Shown: in pieces, positions 42,810-51,618 of the stretch | Layout: each line of letters opens with the position of its first letter | Position numbering within the stretch: the stretch's first letter is position 1 | Assembly: GCA_030374765.1 (NCBI GenBank) | Contig: JARGXX010000068.1 | Coordinates: 4,526,001 to 4,590,000 of the forward strand | Direction of reading: 5' to 3' | DNA: 64,000 bases | Source of the DNA: Agarophyton chilense | Lineage: Eukaryota; Rhodophyta; Florideophyceae; Gracilariales; Gracilariaceae | Position numbers and translations under genes: made by a program | The notes under the pieces: generated by a model | What the model saw: only the letters and a program-made list of their open reading frames with translations | What the model was told of the DNA's origin: nothing | The model's database searches: none

Positions 42810-44645
42810 CTACACAAAGTGCACGCCACACACGCTCACGCGCTCAGCACGCGCGCGCAGCGGGAACACCGCCTCGCGCATCGTCGCCGTCGCCCCGCGA
42901 CTGTCCCGCGACGTGCGGTCGATCACCACCAAACTGCGTAACCGCGCGCATACGTGCGTGGCGCGCACCACCTGCACCAAGCTGTCCGATTCTATTACCG
43001 AGCGCTCCGCCGCCGTGCGGAAGCCGAATGTTACGCTTACCCGCTCCAATGTCGTTGCGCACGCCGCCATTGTCTGTGAAAACGCTTCCACATCCATCTG
43101 CTGTCCTCCGATGTACAGCTCCCGCAGCCGTCGCGCCCTTGCCGCCAGCACGCGCAGCGCGCAACTTGCCGCCGTTCGCTCCACCCCCCGCACGAAAAAC
43201 GACAGTGATAGCGACTCCAATCGTGCCGCCGTCGCTCCCAGCACACTCTCCAACGCCTGCTCCGTCAGCGTTGACGCGCTGTCCAGTCGCAGCTCCCGCA
43301 GCTGTCCGCACCCCCGCCCGATCTCCCACAGGCTCTCGTCGTGCGACAGCTGCGATCGGTACCGCAGCGTTCGGATCTGCTCCCCCAGCACATCGATCAC
43401 ATCCACGTTGTATGAGTGCGAGAACAGCGACGACCCGTGTGAGACCGACAGCTGCGCCTCTCGGCACTCGTCCCTGATCACCATCAGGTCCGGTCGCAGA
43501 AGCTGGCTTTGCTCGAACTCAAGCTCCTTCAGCTGCGATCCGTAGCGCGCACACAGCCGAGCGCACGCCATCCCCAGCGTTGGGCCCAGGTGATAGAAGT
43601 GCAGATCCTCAATGTCCGGGCAGTACCGCCCTACCATCTCCAACAGCGGCACTTCCTCCGTATCCATAATCCAGAAGCGCGTAGCCCCCAGCGAAAGCCG
43701 TTTCAGGCCCGGCCCCACCCCCATCCACACGTTGGTCCAGTCATGGTCAAACATGCTCAGTCGCAGCGCCAGGCTCGTCACCGAGCTGCAATACGTCGCC
43801 ATGGCATTCAGTTGGCTCGTCGACAGCCCCATCCCGGTTGCCCCCACTAGTTCCAACTCGCGCAGCGTGCGGGACGACGCCTCAAGGATCAATTCAAGTG
43901 GGTATTGCGCGTTTACGTCGCGAAGCGACAGCTTTCGCAGCTGAGTCACACATTTTATGTACCCGTCTACCCACGAATGGTTCGGCAGGTTCTTGGTGAT
44001 CACGAGCTCACGAAGAGCTGGGCCGGCCAAACGCAATATGTTTGAAAAATGGTTCACGTCCTGTGGGTTTCTCGCTTCAATCACCACCCCGTTGTGTGGA
44101 GTTGTGTACAACAGATCTTCTCGAAAACGCTCGGGCTTGGTGCGAATTGCTACAATGCGCGCTCGGAACAGACTGAGAAAACGTGAATTTGTAAGTGCGA
44201 ACGACATAGCATTTCTCGCGTGCGCATAGTTTTCCCACAACGGTTCTTTAGCTCGGGGCCTCGACGACAAATACCGGAAGACCAAGTCCACTACTTCGTT
44301 GGGCAGGTTCATCACTGTCACCTTTTCCCCATCTTGAGGCGGGATAGCTGGCGCAATGGCGTTGCGAATGGTTGGAGAGAGTTGAAAGAACGGCAGCCGC
44401 GAGTAAGAGTTGAAACCTGTATCGCGAAATGAAGAAGGCGTGGAGCCAGCAAATGAATATGGCGGTGGTGTCGCCGGTACGTTAGACTCTTCAGAAATCA
44501 CATGATTTCCATTCTCAGCATCTGCAGTACTTGTCTCCATAGAACCGCTCGTCGAGGTTGATGGTGAAGTGCCAAGATCGTTGTCGACAGAGAACAGCTG
44601 AGGCAACTCTTCATCAGAAGCTATAGTGGAAGCATTAGAGCTCAT
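42810..44645 (-). CDS. F-box protein with leucine-rich-repeat-like tail, 611 aa
   Basis: The ATG is at 44643-44645. Residues 1-105 are Ser/Thr/Glu-rich. Residues ~109-150 are an F-box: VTVMNLPNEVVDLVFRYLSSR, with the family's L-P-x-E-V/I start. Behind it are irregular LRR-like repeats of ~25 residues through residue ~590 (LRELVITKNL, LRKLSLRDV, LRELELVGATG, LKRLSLGAT, LKELEFEQSQ, LRELRLDSAS, LESLSLSFF, LRELYIGGQQ). F-box/LRR proteins are substrate receptors of SCF (SKP1-Cullin-F-box) ubiquitin ligases. The 3' third of the gene is much more GC- and Arg/Ala-rich than the 5' part, following the local GC gradient. Substrate unknown. Confidence 0.85.
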   Translation of the reverse strand: MSSNASTIASDEELPQLFSVDNDLGTSPSTSTSGSMETSTADAENGNHVISEESNVPATPPPYSFAGSTPSSFRDTGFNSYSRLPFFQLSPTIRNAIAPAIPPQDGEKVTVMNLPNEVVDLVFRYLSSRPRAKEPLWENYAHARNAMSFALTNSRFLSLFRARIVAIRTKPERFREDLLYTTPHNGVVIEARNPQDVNHFSNILRLAGPALRELVITKNLPNHSWVDGYIKCVTQLRKLSLRDVNAQYPLELILEASSRTLRELELVGATGMGLSTSQLNAMATYCSSVTSLALRLSMFDHDWTNVWMGVGPGLKRLSLGATRFWIMDTEEVPLLEMVGRYCPDIEDLHFYHLGPTLGMACARLCARYGSQLKELEFEQSQLLRPDLMVIRDECREAQLSVSHGSSLFSHSYNVDVIDVLGEQIRTLRYRSQLSHDESLWEIGRGCGQLRELRLDSASTLTEQALESVLGATAARLESLSLSFFVRGVERTAASCALRVLAARARRLRELYIGGQQMDVEAFSQTMAACATTLERVSVTFGFRTAAERSVIESDSLVQVVRATHVCARLRSLVVIDRTSRDSRGATATMREAVFPLRARAERVSVCGVHFV

Positions 44646-45516
44646 CGTCTTGTCTTTAAGCCAAGGGCTTCGAAATGTATTTCTCTGGTTTGCAAGGTCT
44701 TTTTAGGATGATTAGTTTTCTTATTCACGGGGCCGACTTCTTTTTACATTGTCGGCATCATCTTCGAGTCAAGCTTTTTGTGTGTTTAATTCGTGACGCA
44801 GGCGAAACATGCTCGGCCGGGGTATGTTTGGCGACATATTCAAAGTGGTACGAATTTCACACACGGAACGAACGCGACAAAATCTGTTTTGCGTTGGATA
44901 TATGCATTCGTTGCAGGCAAATCTTGGAAAGGGCCATTTGAATCAAAGGCGACCGAAATCTCGTTCAGCCTGTGAGCAAGTCTTTCGAGCTTTGTGAGTT
45001 ATGTACATCAAAGGACCAACAAGAACCCGGAAGCAACGAGAAACAGAATGACCGAAGTGTGATGTGCATCGCATGTGCATCCTAACGTGCATTTCGTCCG
45101 CCCCATGACAAGCTGTATTTTGCTTCAGCGAAGGGCATAAGGCTTGTTGTGGACGTGTTGATGGAGGATTGGCCCGAAGTATGGCGCTGGTAACTGACGC
45201 GAACAAATTGCGCTGAAAGCGATGTCAGATTGGCTTTTCGTAGTCTTTCCACTTGCCACTGTATTTCAAACCCATGCCGTACTACAAAACGTAGCCAGGT
45301 ACCTACAACATGCAAGGCCTAGCTAGGCGAATTTATCATAAGCTCATCATCGTCGAGTTTTTGTTCAATGCTGGTGAGACCCGTTGTGGAGACGATGGTC
45401 TCCCGAAATCAACCAAGCCAACTATTGCCCCAACTTGTGTGTGAGGGACTTGGTGCAAATCATCTAAACCGTTACTGTGCAAAAGACGCTTCAGGAAACT
45501 GCTTGCTTCAAGTTCA
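44646..45516. other. Intergenic region
   Basis: No gene recognised; head of the F-box gene and tail of the membrane-protein gene. No clear TATA box is seen for the F-box gene. Confidence 0.4.
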
Positions 45517-46044
45517 TTACTTCTTTGATAGCACGCGTTCAACACCAACGCAGAAGTAGCAAATTATTCCAATATGAAACAGAGTCGTGAAAGCGATGGT
45601 AATTGCAGCTAGTGCGTATGCGATCTTGCTGGGTCCGAGTTCAACAATTTGACGTATCGGTGATATTTTGGTCCCTGCCAGATTTCCCTGACTGATTATT
45701 ATTACACATCTACTGTTTATAGATTCCCAGTTGTTTTCTGTTACGCCCATCAGTCGGAGTTTTTGCAAAGCTGAAGTGTCTGCTTGGCTTGACCGGATTA
45801 GAGATACGATCGCCAGTGGATATGGAACAACTGGGATGAAAAAAGATGCCAAAGCTGCAACTCCCAGTCTCTCCGAGAAAGATCGCAAAGGTTCCGCTTT
45901 TTTAAAGTGTTCTCGTAACAAGGAGCGGAACAGAACGCATGTATCACGGTCATACTGACTTTCAGATAACTTTGAATTCAAGCCGAGTACATGGGCGCTA
46001 ATCAGCCAAAGAAGGAAGATAAACAAAGGAAAGGTGATTCGCAT
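45517..46044 (-). CDS. Unknown secreted/membrane protein, paralogue of the gene at 47713, 175 aa
   Basis: The ATG is at 46042-46044. A signal peptide (MRITFPLFIFLLWLISAHVLG) is followed by DTCVLFRSLLREH, a first hydrophobic segment RLGVAALASFFIPVVPYPLAIV, a loop with ALQKLRLMGVTENNWESIN and a Cys, then a C-terminal TM IAYALAAITIAFTTLFHIGIICYFCV and a short tail. Its segments align with the gene at 47713: both have C-x-x-F-R near the N-terminus, R-x-G-[VI]-A before TM1, the AL-x-x-L-x-x-x-GVT-x-x-N signature with a Cys after it, and a TM at the end. No known family is recognised. Two short loop cysteines suggest a disulfide outside the cytosol. A TTTATA motif lies just 32 nt upstream. Confidence 0.65.
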   Translation of the reverse strand: MRITFPLFIFLLWLISAHVLGLNSKLSESQYDRDTCVLFRSLLREHFKKAEPLRSFSERLGVAALASFFIPVVPYPLAIVSLIRSSQADTSALQKLRLMGVTENNWESINSRCVIIISQGNLAGTKISPIRQIVELGPSKIAYALAAITIAFTTLFHIGIICYFCVGVERVLSKK

Positions 46045-47712
46045 AATGGAATTATGAAGACGACGACCCAGGTTGTATAAATTCGCTCCTGGACTCGATG
46101 TTACACTTCCTGATGCCCAAAAGTAGACTTGATAGGTTCGTTTCGGGTGTCATTTCGGCGAGGAGTATTAACCGTCAGGGAGATGTTGTTCATAGTATTT
46201 GAGCTGTTTGAGAGTGAGGGAAACATTCAAATAGAACAGGCTGTGGCAATATTTCACTGGGATCTCGGGCTTTATCAGTTTTATGTGGACAAGTGCCAGA
46301 GAACTGGCTCTTGACAGGCCTATGTTCTATGATGATGGCCTTCTCTGCATGGCGTAACTGTCCCGAGCTGTTTCAACAGATGTGCAGGTTCAAAAGGATG
46401 CGACATACACGCAAATATTTGTGGTCCTCAAAAGGCTTTGCCTCAAGCACGGTCATATAAAACATAAAGGTAGAAGAACGAGGGGCGAAATGAAAAGTTA
46501 CAGGGTAGTCAAAACGATATGGCCTTTGAAGAAGTTTGTGTGTCGGTGTAAAGGCATTCTGGGTCTTCATCCTCATGAAATATTGTTGCACACAAATGCG
46601 AGGAGTATGGCAAACGATTTTGGCATCTCCAGTCAGAGAACCTTGTACTGCACACATTCCAGAGTTGCATAACCTGCCTTTTGATTATGTTTTGGTGGGT
46701 ATGAACGGGTCTACTAGCCCTTTATCTTCCCAACCCATCAGGGTATCTACTCTAATCGCCTTGATGATTCAGGAGCTTTTATTGGTCGTTTGGGGCAACA
46801 GTACTGTGTATGTTCACGGTTATCGCGCTGAAAGAGGGTTTTGAGTTTAGGAAAGATCTGTACACCTTACTCCGCAAGAGGGGCATTCGTAGGGCAGACA
46901 GAGCTGTGGTCATTTATGCACCTCATGGTCCTCTAGCTAGTATGCAGCTGGCTTGCTAGGTTATAGTCATCCAAACTAGACACGTCCACAAACATGTATT
47001 AGAGCAGTGACATCGAAAGGCGTACATGCGGTGTTGACATTCCGAGGCCTGCAAAGTTAAGGAAGTGTACGGAAACATGGATGAATATATTGATTCTCGA
47101 GTACTCAGCATTCCCCACAGCTGCATGTCTCGCAAATATGGAAATCCTGTTTTTGGTATTGTGCGGGCACATTCTCCTATATCTAGTGCGGTAGCTCTAC
47201 GTTTTTTTTACTCCCAATGACCCAATGAAAGAACCATCGCTTGAGCAGTGCTTTCCCTAACATTTCACTTTTTCTCCAAACCAGACCGATGAAAGCATGC
47301 TAGACTAGCCATTTTTTCTTGCTCGTGTTCTCATTTCGCTCCGTTACGAATTTTGAACCAAACATTTGCTGTGACTGCTGAACAGTCATGTTGTTCTTCA
47401 CAATAGCTACTTTGACAGCGTGGGAACGCACAGAAGAGCCACGCCACGTTGGCCTCACGTATTTCACGGCTCATTTCACCGCGAGAGCACGAGACTCATT
47501 CTCAGGCAGAATCTCGTGAACAGAGGCATGCATATCAGAGGTGCACGGGACGAAAAACATTTGTCTCTGATTGCATACCTTGGTTTGAGAGGTGCGAAAT
47601 CAGGCATGGAAATACAATGGGTTGTTTCACTGCCCAACGTCCGAACTTGTGCTCCTTCCTTCGGCATCCATCATTGTTGATGGCGATTTTCTGATACCGA
47701 AAAGAGACGGAA
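46045..47712. other. 1.67 kb region between the two paralogues
   Basis: Only short ORFs; none shows similarity to the flanking paralogues or to a known family. Confidence 0.4.
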
Positions 47713-48252
47713 TTACACTCCGCTAGAATGCGTGTCGTCTGAATCTGTTTCACTCAATATCTTGTTGCCGCCATCGAAAAATACGAAGATTGCGTAACAA
47801 AACTGCGCCATGAATATGAAGAGGGCGAGACCTAGGGCCACGGCACCAAGAATGACAGCGGGTCTACTCCAACCTTGGAAGGTGACATTTTGCAACGGAT
47901 CCTCTCGAAGAAGTGTAGCACAGAGCGTGTTCACTTTGGCATAGTTTTCGTTGGTTACACCGGCGCTCTTCAGCACTGCCAAGGCTGGAGTTGCAACTCT
48001 TCGACCCATCCAAATAGCTGATATACCAAGAGGAATCGCTGGAAGTCCTGTCCAGAACAAGGCCATACTTGCAATGCCGACTCTTGTTGCGTGCGTTCTG
48101 TCGTGGAACGATGTTGCTGAATGATTCAAGAGCTGGAGTCGAAACTCCTTACAATCTGCGGCGTAGAAGGCGGGTATTGTTTGCTCGGGTTGTGCATGAA
48201 CGAGCGAAACGAACATGAAAAGGAGCAGTAGACGGTGCGCTATCGAAGTCAT
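47713..48252 (-). CDS. Unknown secreted/membrane protein, paralogue of the gene at 45517, 179 aa
   Basis: The start is set at the ATG of 48250-48252, which opens the signal peptide MTSIAHRLLLLFMFVSLVHA; the frame upstream adds only 11 unremarkable residues. It continues ADCKEFRLQLLNHS, TRVGIASMALFWTGLPAIPLGI (TM1), a loop with ALAVLKSAGVTNENYAKVN and Cys, and a C-terminal TM (AVILGAVALGLALFIFMAQF) with an acidic tail. It matches the gene at 45517 along its whole length in order of motifs, though residues differ at most positions. Both are on the minus strand. Together they define a small lineage-specific family of two-TM proteins with a cleavable signal. No function assigned. Confidence 0.65.
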   Translation of the reverse strand: MTSIAHRLLLLFMFVSLVHAQPEQTIPAFYAADCKEFRLQLLNHSATSFHDRTHATRVGIASMALFWTGLPAIPLGISAIWMGRRVATPALAVLKSAGVTNENYAKVNTLCATLLREDPLQNVTFQGWSRPAVILGAVALGLALFIFMAQFCYAIFVFFDGGNKILSETDSDDTHSSGV

Positions 48253-48996
48253 GGGTTGGTGGTGAAGGCACGAGCGCCACAGCACTGACGGTGGTTGGGG
48301 TTGAGAGGGCAGAGGTGTCGAAGCCGAGTATTGTTACGGTAACTCTGAATATAAGCGTGATAAGAACAGTAGTGGGCAAGCTCGGGAGGTGGTTACGCTT
48401 CCAAAGAAGTGGAAGAAAGCAAAACTGTTGGCCAAGGTGACGTGCAGCATTTGGTGGAGTGGCATTAGCGAGAAAACCGGCGCATGTTGAGCAGAAGTGG
48501 ATGGTGAAGGGTGTACTTGGGACCAAGTGGCGTTCTGCAGATCAAAACTGTTTCTGACAAGCCGTTCCGAGGTCGGGGTGACATAGTGGACCTCAACGTG
48601 AAGGACATTGGTTTGAGCGCAAAAGCTGTAGACGCAGATGTGTTGAGAGACAGAGGTGAACAATTCTGGCCCAAAGATTTGTGTGGGTGGATGGAGCTAG
48701 CTAGAGGGTGAGTTGATGTGGTAAGATAATTGTCACTCTGGGGTTGCGCGCATACACGAGGGATAGGATTGCTAGCTAGCAACCGTCGTACTGTATAAAG
48801 TGAAAAGAGAGGAAAGTACAAGAGTTATTCTGCTGTCAAGCGCAGTGTGCCAAAAACACACGTGTACATGACATACACGTGGCAAATAGGCCATCATGCA
48901 TAACGCACGCAGGAAGCGCACCTTCCGTCGTCGAGCTTTGCTGGGCATCTTTTATCAAGAGGGATGGCAGTGGATGGATAGAAGATAGCCAACGGC
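48253..48996. other. Intergenic region with promoter of the Ala/Arg-rich gene
   Basis: Divergent promoter region between 48252 and 48997. TATAAAG at 48794-48800 (plus) fits the rightward gene. Several small ORFs here have no family. Two out-of-frame ATGs lie in the leader between 48868 and 48900. Confidence 0.45.
48794..48800 (+). promoter_or_regulatory. TATA box (TATAAAG), rightward
   Basis: CTGTATAAAGTG lies about 200 nt upstream of ATG 48997. It is the strongest core-promoter match in the region and the main external support for the Ala/Arg-rich ORF. Confidence 0.55.
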
Positions 48997-49848
48997 ATGC
49001 GTGGGGGCGAGACGCGCCGCGGCAGCGACGCAGGGCGCGAGGTGCGCGCGCATCTCCGACGCGCCGCGGCGTGCTGCGGCGACTCGGCAAGCTACGCCGC
49101 CGCCATACGCGCGGCCGCGCAAGCGGCGCAACATGCGCGCAGCGGCGACGTAACGCGCGAGCTACGTCTACTTCGCGCGCCACGCGCCGCCACGCTAGCC
49201 ATCTGGCGCGACACACTAACGCACCTCGCCGAGCTTGGCGTGCGTCCCGACAGCCGCGCACTGCTCCGTGCGCCCGCGCTCCGGCGCGCGTCGCGCATGT
49301 CTCGCGCGCACGCAACGTTACAAGCAAGCGCGCTGCAAGCGCTGCTGACGTGCGCGGACGACGCCGGCGTGCGCGCGCGCTTGGCGCACGTCTGCGAGCA
49401 AGCGGGGCTCGGGGTGGCTGCGCCGCGCGCAGTGGCGCGCGCGTTGGCCACGGTGGCGGCGCTGGCGGCGGAGCTGCAGGCGGCGCGCACGCGCGGCGGC
49501 TCGCCGCCCCGGTGTGGTGAGGCGGCGCGCCGCGCGTTGCAACTTGTGCGACGCACACGAGCGCTGCGCGCCCTTGAGAGCCGCGCGCTGTTTGTGGCCA
49601 CCGCGCGGCTGCGCGCGCTGGCGCTCGCCGCCGAAAGCGCCGCGGCGGCCGGCGTCGACGCGCGCGGCAACGCGCTGTGTAGCGGCGACAGCGGTGACAG
49701 CGGTGACAGCGGCGACAGTAATGACAGCAATGACAACGATCACAACGAGGACAGCGCCCACAGCGACGACAGCGACGACGCGCAGCAGTGGGAGCCCGCG
49801 GTACGCGTCGCGCACGTGGCAGCGCCACCGCCACCGCCCCGTTGCTAG
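48997..49848 (+). CDS. Ala/Arg-rich helical protein of unknown function, 283 aa
   Basis: The ORF is open in ~80% GC DNA, where long shadow ORFs are common, so reality rests on position: a TATA box 200 nt upstream, a stop well before the next promoter, and protein-like patterning. Residues ~20-215 are Ala/Arg/Leu-rich helices with a consistent spacing of hydrophobics (IWRDTLTHLAELGV, TLQASALQALLTCADDAGV, ARLAHVCEQAGLGVAAPRAV). Residues ~225-265 are an acidic Asp/Ser/Asn repeat (GDSGDSGDSNDSND). The tail ends in a Pro run. No family recognised; the minus-strand frame over the same DNA is longer overall but without domain or promoter. Confidence 0.5.
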   Translation: MRGGETRRGSDAGREVRAHLRRAAACCGDSASYAAAIRAAAQAAQHARSGDVTRELRLLRAPRAATLAIWRDTLTHLAELGVRPDSRALLRAPALRRASRMSRAHATLQASALQALLTCADDAGVRARLAHVCEQAGLGVAAPRAVARALATVAALAAELQAARTRGGSPPRCGEAARRALQLVRRTRALRALESRALFVATARLRALALAAESAAAAGVDARGNALCSGDSGDSGDSGDSNDSNDNDHNEDSAHSDDSDDAQQWEPAVRVAHVAAPPPPPRC

Positions 49849-49885
49849 TGCAGCGGCAGCGCGAGCAAAAGCCAAGAGCACCGAG

Positions 49886-49909
49886 AAAAAAAAAAAAAAA
49901 AAAAAAAAA
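49886..49909 (+). repeat. 24-nt A homopolymer
   Basis: Uninterrupted A run 38 nt after the stop of the Ala/Arg-rich ORF, in otherwise ~70% GC DNA. It may be a nucleosome-excluding element for the bZIP promoter, or a poly(A) trace of retroposition. Confidence 0.85.
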
Positions 49910-50214
49910 GATGCCACCTCGTTGCAACCAATAAGCTGCGCGCACGCAAATCTGCGTGCGCGGAGATTGCACGCACATTTCGGGCTGGCGCACGCGCGCG
50001 TGTGCGCGCGTACACGTCATGGCGGGCGCGGTAGGGAGGGGGCAGCGTTGTGTTCTTGGGTGCGCGCGGCGGTGCGCGTCCGTCGGACGTTGGCGGCGCT
50101 GGTGAAGCGCTGTCGGTGCTCGTTGCTTGACGCCGCGCCTCGAGCTGTTTCGCTGTTTGCCGCTGCGCTTCGCGCCTTCGTTCTTGCTCGCCGCGCTGCT
50201 TCGCTTTTCTTCCT

Positions 50215-50270
50215 TCCCGCTCCCGCTCCCGCTCCCGCTCCCGCTCCCGCTCCCGCTCCCGCTCCCGCTC
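50215..50270 (+). repeat. (TCCCGC) hexamer array, nine copies
   Basis: Nine perfect tandem copies end 4 nt before the bZIP start codon. The frame in phase with the bZIP ORF is open through it from ATG 50127, which would add a Pro-Leu repeat; it is more likely untranslated. Confidence 0.9.
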
Positions 50271-50273
50271 CCC

Positions 50274-51608
50274 ATGCGCAGCGTGGGTAGCATTGGCTCC
50301 GAGCTGTGCGAGATGCAGCGCCTGCGCGACTGCGACGCCGCCCTGCGCCTCAAAGACGCCGAGTGGCAGCGCCGCATCATGCAGCCCGCCTGCGTCCCGC
50401 CGCCTCCTCCTCCGCCTCCGCCCGCTCCCGTCGCTTCCCCCACCTCCCCCGTCTCCGTCCCCGGCCGCGCTCCCGGCCGCGCTCCCGGCCCCGACGCCGC
50501 ACCCGCCGCCGCGCCGCCGCCGCCACCGCCGCCGCTGCCGCTGCCGCCGCCACGCGCGCTCCCGTTCGCGCGCCCGCCGCGTGCGTTCGCCGCAACGCAC
50601 CCCAAGCCCAACCTATCTGCGTCGCCGCCGCTGCCGCCGCGGCCGCGGCCCCCGTCCCCGCCGCGCGCGCCCGCGTCGCCGGCGCAGTCGGCATCGACCA
50701 CGGCCGCGCACTCGTCCGACAACGCGGCGCCGCTGCGCAAGCCGCGCAGCCACGCGCGCGGCGTGGGCAAGATTCGTCGCCACCGCATGACAAAGGAGGA
50801 GGAGGCGCGCTTCGATCCGCGCGACCTACAGGATCTTCGCGGCAGCACGGCCGCCAAGTCGCGAAAGATGAGCGCGCACGAGCGCGACATCATGTTACAC
50901 AAGCGTCGTCTACGAAACCGTGCCTCCGCCGCGCGCTCCCGCGACAAGCAGCGCCGTACCGTCGCCGACGTCGCCGACCAGGTGGACGCGCTGCTGGAGC
51001 GCTCGTCGCGTCTGGCCGCGCGCTGTCGCGCCGTCGAGACGCAGCTGCGCGCCTTGCGCCACGCCCACGCCGCCCTGCAGACCACCCTCACCGAGTGTCA
51101 ACACGCGCGCGACACTGCGCTCGCGCACAACGACCACTTGCGCGCCCAGCTGCTGCTGGCCGCCCATACGTCGTCGTCGTCGCCGCCGCCGCCTCCGTCT
51201 CGCGCCGCCTCCACCTTGCATCTCTCGCTCTCCACCGACATGCTGGACAAGCTCTTCTGCGGCGAGCCCGACCCCGCCGCCGCTGCCGCCGCTGCCGCCG
51301 CCGCCCTCGTGCGCATCCCCAGCACCCTGCATCTATCGCTCAGCGCCGACAAGCTGCCCACCGACATCGCCCAGCTGCCGCACGCCCCGCCCCCGCCCCC
51401 CCCGTCGCACCACCAACTTCCCCCCCACCAGCGCCACCAGTCCATGGCGCGCAACCTCAGCATCATGGAACGTCTGTTCGACCTCGCTAACAACAGTAAC
51501 AATACAACCGCCGTCCCCACCACCACCATCACCACCACCACCACCGCCACCGCCCCCCCCGATAACATCGTCATTAACACCGACGCCCCCGACCTCAACA
51601 ACGATTAA
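50274..51608 (+). CDS. bZIP transcription factor, 444 aa
   Basis: The start is ATG 50274, just after the hexamer array; a longer frame from 50127 would begin with Pro-Leu repeats. The N-terminal third is Pro/Ala-rich. A basic region begins near residue 209: HKRRLRNRASAARSRDKQRR, with the invariant N-x7-R (Asn215, Arg223). It is followed by a leucine-zipper-like coil (VDALLERSSRLAARCRAVETQLRAL) with heptad Leu/Val. The C-terminal half is Ser/Pro/His/Thr-rich, with two copies of a STLHLSLS-x-D-x-L motif (~residues 310 and 358), possibly activation or docking sites. Nuclear, DNA-binding as dimer. Tail-to-tail with the MSP gene, stops 10 nt apart. Very high GC at third positions. Confidence 0.87.
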   Translation: MRSVGSIGSELCEMQRLRDCDAALRLKDAEWQRRIMQPACVPPPPPPPPPAPVASPTSPVSVPGRAPGRAPGPDAAPAAAPPPPPPPLPLPPPRALPFARPPRAFAATHPKPNLSASPPLPPRPRPPSPPRAPASPAQSASTTAAHSSDNAAPLRKPRSHARGVGKIRRHRMTKEEEARFDPRDLQDLRGSTAAKSRKMSAHERDIMLHKRRLRNRASAARSRDKQRRTVADVADQVDALLERSSRLAARCRAVETQLRALRHAHAALQTTLTECQHARDTALAHNDHLRAQLLLAAHTSSSSPPPPPSRAASTLHLSLSTDMLDKLFCGEPDPAAAAAAAAAALVRIPSTLHLSLSADKLPTDIAQLPHAPPPPPPSHHQLPPHQRHQSMARNLSIMERLFDLANNSNNTTAVPTTTITTTTTATAPPDNIVINTDAPDLNND

Positions 51609-51618
51609 TAAACCCCTC

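Noticed and set aside
48836..51091. Very long minus-strand ORF (751 codons) opposite the Ala/Arg-rich and bZIP genes
   Set aside because: Composition is Arg/Ala/Gly-rich without domain; such antisense frames are expected in ~75-80% GC DNA because stop codons are rare. The plus strand has the bZIP domain and the TATA box.
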